Source: Anarhynchus alexandrinus (Eukaryota > Chordata > Aves > Charadriiformes > Charadriidae). From it: a stretch of 64,000 nucleotides of DNA. Position numbers and translations under genes: made by a program. The notes under the pieces were generated by a model that was not told the DNA's origin, searched no databases, and saw only the letters and a program-made list of their open reading frames with translations. Positions 55,936 through 64,000 of this stretch are shown here, one piece after another. Location: positions 2,272,746 to 2,336,745 of the forward strand of contig VUYV01000074.1 in the NCBI GenBank assembly GCA_008711295.1, given 5' to 3'. Position 1 is the stretch's first letter, and every line of letters starts with the position of its first letter.

Positions 55936-58123
55936 CTGCACTGTATAAATAGAAGGATTTGATTTCAGGCAGATGGATATCAAGTTGTTCTGAATTTTTC
56001 CCCTGATTTCATTAGTGAGGTGATTTGTGTTACAAGGAAAACTTGTTCTGAAGCTGTCATTATTTACCTGAAATGCATCTGCACTTTGAAGTAGGCTCTG
56101 GAAACACAAGCAGAATGAAATTGCCCATAAAGCAGAGGTGGAGTGGCTTTTTCTGAGGTTTGAGACTGTTCGTTTCCCTCTACACTGGAATGCAAAATTA
56201 ATGCCCTAAATTTAAACCCTCACTAGGCTTTTTTTTTTTTTTTTGCATTCATGACTTGAGAATGAATTCAGTTGTAAAAAGAAATGCAACTGACACATTT
56301 GGCATGCAAAACAACCATTGTTTTTGCCAGGGGGTTTCACGTGCACGTGTGTTTGTGTTTATCTGTAAAACAGCTCAAGAGCCTTCATGGAAGACTTGCG
56401 CAGAGCAGACGTTTGCTTTTGCTGCCCAGAAGAAGGTAGCATCCGTTTGTGGTCCTCAGTCCCCTTATGGATCATCCAGGTCCTGCCCTAAGGATCCATC
56501 TGGCAGTATCCAGCTACAAAGACTTCACATCATACAAGAACACTGCAGTCCCAAACCATTAAATGAAATGATTTAACAACTAAATTTTCAGGCTGGTAAC
56601 TTGTGTGAGCTCAGACACAGCGCGCAGCTTTGCGCGCGCACCTTGTTTTGCTGAGCCGCTTTCTTCCCAAATGAATGGTGTGATAAAAGTAGCAGCAGCG
56701 GCTTAGTGCAGAGCGCCTAAAAAAAGGTGTTTGTTTCCATCGCGGCGCTTAGCTCATTGTTCCTGCTGCTCGTCCTGTTGACTGCCTGCTCAGGAAGGCC
56801 ACGTTCCCAGCAGCCAGGAGCTCCTGCCTGCTCCCCACTGCTCTGGCACCAGACTCCTAAATTCACACTTTTTTTTTTTTTCTCCAGTGCCCCCTTCTCC
56901 CTCTTTGTCAACGACGTGGGTTTTATTTCTCTCACAGGGATGTGGTGGGGACTTTTAAAACCTTTGAAAGCTGCTTACAGTTCCTCAGGTGGCAACAGAG
57001 AAATGCACACTGGTACAGGGATGCTGACTTGCCAGCTCTCCGGAATCTGGCTTTCCTAAGCTGTCAATAAATTACACCGCCCTACATCTTCTGGCCACTG
57101 GAGATCGGAGAGTTATCCGAAATTCCCTTGTATGCTGTACTTGAATGAAAATGCCAGCAAGCTCTGATATGATAATATTTATATCTGAATCATTTCGGAC
57201 AGTCTTGGGATGAATGGGATCACGCAGAGGTGGAGGTTTACTTTCCACTTCACTATTTTTCCCCGGTGCTGCTCTTTTTCCCAGAGATGGAACATGCAGG
57301 AGCAAACCCCTCTGGGCCCCGGGCGCTGCCAGCTCTCCAGCCAGGGTCCCTGCCTGCCTCTCCCGCTTCCTGCAGTCAGGGGGCACGGGCTCGTACCGCA
57401 GGGTGAGAGATGAGTCAGTCTCCATGCTCGGCTTCTGTTCTGCACGGCTTTCTGAAAGCAAGCATTGAATTACGCAGCCCAATTTTGTTGTTTTTTTTTT
57501 TTTTTTTTAATTTGCCCACCAGATCCGGAACTGAAACCATCAATTCATTTCACTGAAGATCTCGTTCTCAACTCAAATCAGCAATAGCTACTTCAGCTCA
57601 CACCAGGTTTCTACCTACTGAATCAGCTGTCCCAGATACCATGGGAATGAAGGTATCTGTTTTGCGATGTGAGAGAGGGTTTTTTTTTGTTCAGAAAATA
57701 GGGTGAAAAGCTTCCCCAGACACTCACTACACATCTTTACGTCCCTTCTTGGAGACACACTAACCCCACAGTCATGTGCTGAGGTGGAACAGGGGAGGGC
57801 TGACAGTGGGAAACATGGGGAAGGTCCACCTGAACGTGAGATTTCCCATCCTGAGACACACCATGTGATCAGCACATGACTCCCATAGCCTCCAACCGTG
57901 TGAATTTGAGATCTACTTCCCAGATCATGGGTCCATAATCCATTTCCATAACCCCATGTCACACCGGCTGTGTTGAGAGTATTGGAACAGTATGGGGACC
58001 ACAGGACAATGGCTGCAGGAAGGAGCTCTGCTGCGTGTTGGTCTTGCTGTGGTGTGTCAAATAGGGACGGTGCCGCCCCAAGCTCCAGAAACACAAATTC
58101 TCAATATCTGTTCTCACATCTTT
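55936..58123. other. Gene-free spacer with homopolymers
   Basis: T runs of 16 at 56229-56244, about 12 at 56869-56881 and 18 at 57491-57508. No gene or named transposon recognised. Confidence 0.4.
56620..56637. repeat. GC-rich perfect hairpin
   Basis: GCGCGCA, loop GCTT, TGCGCGC: a perfect seven-pair stem carrying an unusual local cluster of CpG in otherwise CpG-poor DNA. No associated gene was found. Confidence 0.75.
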
Positions 58124-58172
58124 CAGAGCTGAACCAAAGTCCACTAAGATCAATGGAGTTTTCACACTGGCG
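58124..58172. repeat. Palindromic dispersed repeat, copy 6
   Basis: AGCTGAACCAAAGTCCACTA, then AGATCAATGGAGTTTTCACA. This matches the CTGATCCAAAGCCCACTGAAGTCAATGG-type half of the repeat with a central GTCCACTAAGATCAATGG core. Confidence 0.5.
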
Positions 58173-58889
58173 ACCATGAGTTTTAGATTCAGTTTTCTTA
58201 GATGAAAGTGTTAGGAACAGGCAGGAAATTATCCACTAGGAAATCTGTTTCAATCACCCTCTTTTATGACAGATGCTTTGGAAATGATTATGTGCTGTGT
58301 AAAGAAATATGGCCTTCTGAATTTATCCAGGCTAATTCTGAGTGAACCCAAAGCTCTTTTATGCTGTTCAGGCTGTGCAAAGAGTCTTAATGCACGCAGA
58401 AATTAAGTAACAACCAATTTAATTTGCCTTTCTTCTGCCAGAACCATAGAAAGCAGAAAAGCCTGGGTCTACACTGGTTTTTGTACTTGTGTGTTGGTCA
58501 ACAGTGTGTTTTTCTTTAACTACCGCAGTTAGAATGATAGAGTGAGCATTAGAGTGATAGGCAGACAGAGCGATTCCCTAGGGTGGATGCAGCGATGGCT
58601 TTATTCAAGTATAATTTATCCCCCTTCTCATAAAGGAGTAAGCCCCACACGTCTGAACACCTCTATAGCATTACAATTCCAAGCATGGTAGGGAAATTTC
58701 CTGCTTTCCCACATGCAGACACAGGCTTACAATAAATGTTGCACCTCCTTGCTCCACACTGTGGGATGAGTTAAAAAGAAAGTAGTGGGACAGATGATTC
58801 AACTTTGACAAAAATCTCATTTGCGATGACCTTGACAAACTTCTCTTACCTTCTATTTGCTGCAATTTCGTGTTATTTGCCACACACCT
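58173..58889. other. Gene-free spacer
   Basis: Contains short GAATGATAGAGTGA/GAGTGATAGGCAGA direct repeats near 58532-58565. No gene recognised. Confidence 0.35.
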
Positions 58890-58935
58890 TGAAAGGTTTC
58901 CAACTGACATCAGTGGGCTTGAGTCTACCTTCAAC
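58890..58935. repeat. Palindromic dispersed repeat, copy 7
   Basis: CCAACTGACATCAGTGGGCTT followed by GAGTC matches the CCATTGACTTCAGTGGGCTTTGGATC end of the repeat. Short copy, about 750 bp from copy 6. Confidence 0.4.
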
Positions 58936-60373
58936 TCCCTCAGAGGGTCATCTTACAAAGAGTCTTCTCATCTCCACCACCACCTCAAGCCCTGGAAGTG
59001 CCAAGCAACTCCTTTGGCAAAAATGGGTTGTTGCATGTAAATTGAGCCACTCTCTTGGCTCACTTGCTCACACACCTGCAAAACTCTTAAAAAGAGCATT
59101 TCTGATGGATCTTCTTTTTCTATTCACAACGATGTCCCCTCTGACACTTGTTTCAGTTTTGGGCTGAATTTTTTCTCTCCCTGATTTAAATTGCAATACC
59201 TTTGGGATAAGGAATCTTGACTCTTTTCTCTAAAAGCACTAAATCTAGCGGGGTTCTGTATAAATCACAGTATCAGAGAGAGCCATGAATTTGCTTCTTT
59301 CTCCCTTTCAGGGGAGGGCTGAAGGGTAGCTGGTGAACTTGTCTTTGGCCACTCCATGCTGGAAATCCCCCAGGTTTGAATAAAAGCCAGGGTTTTGGCC
59401 TGTCTGTAGAGGAGGACAATCCAAAGTCCATCCACAAGTTCTCCACACCATCTGTAAGTGGCTGCACGCTCAGCACTGAGCTCAGGTGACTTCCAGTGCC
59501 TTTACAAGAAGATGAGTCCAAACTCTCCCTGCTGATGCTGAGATGGGGCGGTGTGGGGTGAGGGCTGACCAGTTTACCAAGAGGTCCAGGAGCTTTTCCA
59601 GGTGCTTTCAGCCACATCTGACCCTCAGTGATGTGGATAGAAAGCCGATGGCATTGGAAGTACCATGGGCTTCAACCTCCTCTCTGCTTGGCTTTGCAGG
59701 GGTACCCCAAGGGGCTGTGTTCGGAGGGGGGCTGTAAAAAGCCAGGTGCATTAGCTAGGACCAAGCAAGGCTGGGTGCAAAACAAAAGGAGACCACAGTT
59801 TGCTTTCTCCCAACAGAAGGAGGGCTCCGTTTCATCTTCCCACAGCCCTCATGGTTTCACCACCTACGTGGCTGTTTCGGGACAGCCTCCCCAACCCATC
59901 TGAATCTCAGGAAGAGCAGTTAAAATTATGCTTTTGTTCCCCACTGCAGCATCTCCAGGCTTAGGACAACGCCGAGCCCATTGCTGCTGAAAGGCCTCTG
60001 TATTACTGGCACATGGGCTGGTTGCCAAAATCAATCTCCCTGTGTTCCCTTAGCCTGAACATGCATTTATGGCTGGCTTCAGCCAGGAGATATCCAGCAC
60101 ATGGTTAAAGTTAGGTGCCTGCTCCAGTTCCCAATCAAGAAGCAGATATTCACCATGTGAACCATGGTGCGACTCAGTCAAAACAGCTCAAAATAAAAGC
60201 GCTGTCTACTAACAGTGAGAGGGATTTGTTTGGTATAAATTAGTTGGCAAATAATCCTGCACCTCAGATACATTTCAGAAAATTGTGACCTATTTCTGGA
60301 TGACTTATCACACCCACGTGTGGCAAAATTCCTCCAATAAATCAGTTGTGATGAATGATTTCAATGTTGCTGC

Positions 60374-60374
<1 letters not shown>
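58936..60374. other. Gene-free spacer; AT-rich enhancer-like end
   Basis: 58936-60160 has no recognised feature. 60170-60360 is AT-rich unique sequence (GGTATAAATTAGTTGGCAAA, GTGATGAATGATTTCAATG) resembling a constrained non-coding element immediately left of the ATT microsatellite. Conservation is unknown. Confidence 0.3.

Positions 60375-60426
<52 letters not shown>
60375..60426. repeat. (ATT)17 microsatellite
   Basis: About seventeen uninterrupted ATT units, the longest perfect trinucleotide array in the window and probably length-variable. A plus-strand open frame runs through it as poly-leucine, which is an artefact of the repeat and not evidence of a gene. Confidence 0.95.
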
Positions 60427-60428
<2 letters not shown>

Positions 60429-60834
60429 TGCTTTGGCCACCTTAAATGTTCTGAGACAAGATGAAAGTACTGAAACTTTAATGCCTCCCTGTAGAGTTGC
60501 TATTGTAGGAGTGAAAAAGAGAAGAATGGATCAGTTTTTAGTAAAGCCCATGGTTTATGTAAAGCATCTGATTCAAAACCTATTTTCTATGTAGCCTTTT
60601 CTTGCAGACTGAAATAGTAGGCTGCATTCAAACTAGACTTTGAGCTCAGTGAAAAGGAAACGCTGATGAAAATCACGACTCAAACACCCTTGCATCATTT
60701 AATTCTATTTGTTTTATTGGTGAGATACAACCCGGGCCCCATTCCACCACTGCAGAAGGAAACTCGGTGGAGGGCAGAAGGCCAGCTTCAGGCTTAGGCG
60801 GCTGCTGGACCGCAGTCAAACCCAAGGGGTGGAA
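60427..60834. other. Gene-free spacer
   Basis: On the minus strand an AATAAA word occurs near 60715, but no processed transcript body was recognised. Nothing else identified. Confidence 0.35.
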
Positions 60835-60895
60835 TTCGGACCAGACCAAAGTCCATGGGGACTTTGCCACCAGCTTCCACAGGGCCAGATTTCAA
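60835..60895. repeat. Palindromic dispersed repeat, copy 8
   Basis: GACCAGACCAAAGTCCATGG, then GGACTTTGCCA, then AGGGCCAGATTT. This follows the CTGATCCAAAGTCCATTGAAGTC then GGGCCAGATTT order of the repeat and its right end. Confidence 0.45.
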
Positions 60896-62514
60896 CTTAA
60901 TGACCACTTCAAACGCAGCCCTGCAGAAAGGAATATGTTCCTGTTCTTAAAACAGGCATCTGTTGCAGGGCTCAAGTTCTCCCAAGGGCAGCCCCTTTTT
61001 TCCTCTTCGCATCCACCCCAAGTGATGGAGAGCAGCCACGCACCAGGTGCTGGGCAAAATCCATGCCCCACTTGTCTGCATGTGGACGGTGGGGTTCCCC
61101 TCTCTTCAAACCACCCACGCAGAATTCATGACAGCTTTCCTGGCTGCCCCAGGGGTTTGTTTTTTACATGCGTGACCTTTGGGTCTTGATATCTTTGCAG
61201 CAATTGCAGCTTCTGAAAAACATTTTAAAAAACCAACCAAAAAACAGAATCACAGAATGATGATTTCAAACATGACTGCCCGGGAGGTTTTTGGTTAACA
61301 GGCCATCATTGTTTGGCAGAAACGAAGCTACAAGGCAAACTCTATGTGCAGCGAGTGTGCACACATACTTGTGCCCACAGAGCTGAAGCGGCACCAGCAG
61401 ACATCTCTTCAGAAATCACCGTCCCACTCTCATTTCTACGATTTCTATGTAGCTTCCCATTTTCTATATATGAAAAAAAAAATATTTATAGGTATCGGGG
61501 AAGTGGTGACACGAACTCAACCTAAAATGCCTTGCAGCAGAAAAGAGACGAGGTTCCTTGTTGCGGCTGCTGGACAAACCCCATTATTTGGTCTGGGTCT
61601 CTTCCTCACGTGAGCGGTGTCGTGGCACTGGAGGCGTTCAGTTCAAGGGAAGGCTGTCACAGCACTGCGCTGCCGAGCAGCGATGGTGAGATATTGCATC
61701 TTAGGAGAGAGGATCCTGGCACTGAGCAGTCGCAGCAAAAACATACCTCTTGGAAACCCAAGCCAACACTTGAGAAGCTACATGATATTCACAAAAGATG
61801 CTCAGCCTGCAACGCCTGATGAAATATGGATCAGTGTAATTGTTTCTTATGCTGTTGAAATATATCAAAAAACAACACAGAGACTTCAAGTATTGTATTA
61901 CCACTACACTCTTCAGTGGTTACAGCTAACAGCTTATCTTTATTTCCATGCTGACAGCACCAAGCAAGTTGATTTATTTTCTGTGCAGTCTTAAATATCA
62001 GAGAAGATATGCATATCCTAGAATCTGAGGCATGGGATGAGCTAAATGCATGCTTAACAAAAGCCTTCTCTTGATTCACTTCGCCTTACCTGAGTGTTTG
62101 TAAGTGAAGCTCTTCAGAGCATTTGTGACATGGCATCCACCAAGGGTCTTTGCATGTGGCAGCAGTGATTTGCCGACGTGGCTCAGATAAGCCACAATTG
62201 CACTGATCGTTTCCTACTCCCCTTTCTTGAACTCTTTTGTTGTACACTGAATAAATATTGCTCCTAATCAAAAAATGTGTGTGATCAGCAGATTTAGACT
62301 GAAGATCGGTTTCATATTATTTGCCTTTTGGTTCTGAAGCTCCGTGGAGAACATGTTTTCAAGCTTTCTCTTCAACCACAAGATTTAGAAACTTACTTTT
62401 CTACTTTTTATTTTAAAGAAAGCTGAGATTCTCATGTAATCACCTGCCTCCGGCAGCTGGGGTTTAAAATACAGGACCAAATATGGTTTGAAGTGGAAAC
62501 AATGAATGATCAGC
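60896..62514. other. Gene-free spacer
   Basis: An A-rich stretch with CAGAATCACAGAATGATGA lies at 61232-61264. The core AGAATCACAGAAT resembles the complement of the CR1 3' terminal octamer repeat, but the adjacent sequence does not continue into a CR1 body. AT-rich at 61450-61490 and 61830-62000. No gene recognised. Confidence 0.35.
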
Positions 62515-62603
62515 TTTTCTCACATGAGTAGTCCCTTTGAAGGCTAAGTGTCTATACTCATGAGCAAATTTACGTGTATATATGAGAGCTTGCAGAACGA
62601 GAA
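62515..62603. repeat. Palindromic dispersed repeat, copy 9 (best copy)
   Basis: TTTTCTCACATGAGTAGTCC, then CTTTGAAGGCTAAG, then ACTCATGAGCAAATTTACG, then GAGAGCTTGCAGAACGAGAAC. This follows, over nearly 90 bp, the repeat order CTCACATGAGTAGTCCCATTGAAGTCAATGGGACTACTCATGTGAGTAAAGTTACGCATGTG then TTTGCAGGATCGGGGC. The TGAGTAG and CTATACTCA arms are inverted and would form a stem. Confidence 0.6.
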
Positions 62604-63248
62604 CATGAAAAAAGATATAAAACTTATCCTAGAAATACAAACCTTATATAAACTTTTTGTTTTGTAGTTGGGGGAAATACCCTTTTTCCTAAAGTAAACA
62701 TATTTATAACCTTTTTTTCCTTTCCTTTGTAAAAATACCTGCTTAGATACAGATGTCTTGTAAGCCCTGCTGGTTTTAAGTCTTTCTTTAAATGTTTCAG
62801 TAAATATTAAGAAAGCTTAAGGCAATAACAGAAGTTTATGACTTTTTAAAAGAGCTTGTTCCTTTCCCTCCCACATTATGTTTTTTTTTTTAAAAAAAGT
62901 CACATAACCTACATCTTTATCTGCTCCAGTCTGAAGGTTTCTATTTATAGTTTTTGGTTATGAATGTTTTTTCCTATGAAAAGGTCAGACCTCGCACATA
63001 TACAATGGTGGAAAGCCCTGCTTATTAAAAAGCAGGCAGATGGATTTGTTAAAAAGAAGTCATTTCATAATGCAGCTGCTGTGAAAGGAGGCGGCTTTAG
63101 CAGAAACATCCTCATGCCGCTTTATGAGAAAAACAGGTAAAGGAGTTCTGTTTTGCGGCTAAGTAATTTTTCCTTTCCCAGCCTCCATCCTCACATACAC
63201 GGCACGTTCTTTACCTCTATTTACATGATTTGTCCTACACCCACACAG
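62604..63248. promoter_or_regulatory. AT-rich candidate enhancer with MEF2 site
   Basis: AT-rich sequence with little simple repeat except a TTTTTTTTTTTTAAAAAAA junction at 62881-62898. CTATTTATAG at 62941-62950 is an exact match to the MEF2 consensus CTA(A/T)4TAG. Nearby are TTTATAACC, CATTTCATAATGCAGCTGCTG (an E-box CAGCTG near 63074) and TTTATGAG words. MEF2 plus E-box pairing is typical of muscle or neuronal enhancers; function is inference. Confidence 0.35.
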
Positions 63249-63300
63249 ACACACACACACGCGCGCGCATGTGCACAACTGTACACACACGCTCACACTC
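63249..63300. repeat. (CA)n(CG)n tract, Z-DNA-prone
   Basis: 63249-63277 is a 29-bp perfect alternation of purine and pyrimidine: ACACAC units, then GCGCGCGC, then ATGTGCACA. A second CA-rich stretch follows to 63300. Alternating CA/CG tracts of this length are the strongest class of Z-DNA-forming sequence. Confidence 0.85.
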
Positions 63301-64000
63301 ACTCGCCCCATTTTTCCCACCCTTGCTGCCCTGGAAAGGCTGGAGGAGGTGACGGTACACCATTTCAGCATCTCCTGCAAGGACCAGCTGCCTCCGGATT
63401 GCTGCCCAGGGCTCACCCAACACCAGCCACACTCAGCTTCTCCTGTCCAAAGCAGATTACGAGTGCCCTTGGTAGGTACAGGAGATTTGGGGTAGCCTGG
63501 GAGGTGGGTCCTGGGTCTGGGAATGGGGTCTGTAGGCCAGGACCCCACCTGGCCAAGGCAGTTCCTGCTCAGGGCGACCAGGGAAGGGGTGGATGTTGAC
63601 CGACAGGTGTCCTTCACCAGCACCCAGAGGACCTGCACTGCCAAGCACAGGGTGTTGCTTCAGAGGATGGGATCACCCAGGTTTCAGACCTTAGCAACAG
63701 CATAACTGCAACCCACAACCACCCACACGATGACCCACCAGGCAAGACCCCCCTTATTTGGTGATGGTAAAAAAGAGAAGTCTTGGCTGCTTTGTTCTAG
63801 CCCTGAGTGAGGAGCTTTGATTAGCTGAAGGAAAACCACTTCATCCTAAAAGCTTTTTCTCTCCCTCCTTCTTCCTCTCTGAAGCATCCTAAGCACTCCC
63901 CACACCTGCAGCACCCTGGGGTGCTGGAAACAGTGCACGTAGCCTCACATTTCCTAAAAACCTGTATTATTAAGGAAGGTCTCTCCCATGCTTCATGAAA
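63301..64000. other. Gene-free spacer at right edge
   Basis: GC-richer unique sequence with no recognisable gene or repeat. The frames here (63153-63599 plus, 63159-63644 minus) overlap each other on opposite strands and run through the CA repeat, which argues against coding. Confidence 0.4.

Noticed and set aside
60355..60594. Open frame with a run of leucines
   Set aside because: The leucine run is the (ATT)n microsatellite read in one frame; no membrane protein is implied.
61232..61264. CAGAATCACAGAATGATGA next to an A-rich stretch, resembling a CR1 3' terminus in antisense
   Set aside because: The neighbouring sequence does not continue into the CR1 body (no GGTTGGAAGGGACC-like word), so it is too short to call.
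63153..63644. Opposing 148- and 161-codon frames at the right edge
   Set aside because: Both read through the CA/CG repeat, giving alternating Thr/His or Val/Cys, and they overlap on opposite strands.
1..64000. tRNA genes, CRISPR arrays, insertion sequences, operons, phage or plasmid features
   Set aside because: No cloverleaf with matching A and B boxes was noticed, no regular spacer arrays, and the sequence is vertebrate-like non-coding DNA rather than prokaryotic.
1..64000. Endogenous retrovirus or LTR pair
   Set aside because: No paired direct repeats with TG...CA ends, primer-binding site or retroviral protein motif was noticed on either strand.

Overview
The window looks like non-coding vertebrate nuclear DNA, most likely from a sauropsid and probably a bird. 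Recognisable repeats are sparse and old. They comprise CR1-type LINE relics, CORE-SINE/MIR-type relics, and dispersed short copies of a palindromic repeat built around a GACTTCAATGGGA-like core that I associate with bird, turtle and crocodilian genomes. I saw no Alu, B1 or L1, no retroviral gene or LTR pair, and no bacterial-style gene organisation. The species and chromosome cannot be read from the sequence. I recognise no intact protein-coding gene, rRNA, tRNA or known microRNA; the longest open frames have the low-complexity, Pro/Ser/Arg-rich look of chance frames in GC-rich DNA.

Layout. 1-1010 is GC- and CpG-rich, with long G runs, and looks like the edge of a CpG island whose gene may lie to the left. 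1.0-8.5 kb alternates GC-rich spacer with homopyrimidine tracts and AT-rich blocks (about 3.0-3.25, 4.5-5.9 and 7.6-8.5 kb) dense in homeodomain, POU-octamer and SOX/LEF-like words, so they are enhancer candidates. 8.8-9.8 kb is a CpG-poor block ending in a (TTCTC)n microsatellite. 9.85-30 kb is mostly featureless spacer with an AT-rich enhancer-like block at 14.58-15.01 kb and a 15-bp minisatellite at 22.05 kb.

30-49 kb holds most of the clear mobile-element fossils, all without intact reading frames: a CR1 piece (29.99-30.49 kb), two CORE-SINE/MIR-like relics in opposite orientation (39.05-39.52 kb), a third MIR-like one (41.24 kb), a minus-strand non-LTR retrotransposon relic whose linker and C-terminal region are joined without the reverse transcriptase domain (44.69-45.29 kb), and a CR1-type reverse-transcriptase relic (48.24-49.13 kb). 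49-64 kb is spacer containing a telomere-like, quadruplex-prone minisatellite (54.02-54.15 kb), an (ATT)n microsatellite (60.38 kb), a Z-DNA-prone CA/CG tract (63.25 kb), and five of the nine palindromic-repeat copies.

I found no clearly novel gene system. The most unusual items are the RT-less retrotransposon relic, the multi-copy palindromic repeat, the G-quadruplex minisatellite, and several AT-rich enhancer-like blocks. All repeat and enhancer calls are made by eye from remembered family consensus and motifs; none was checked by alignment.
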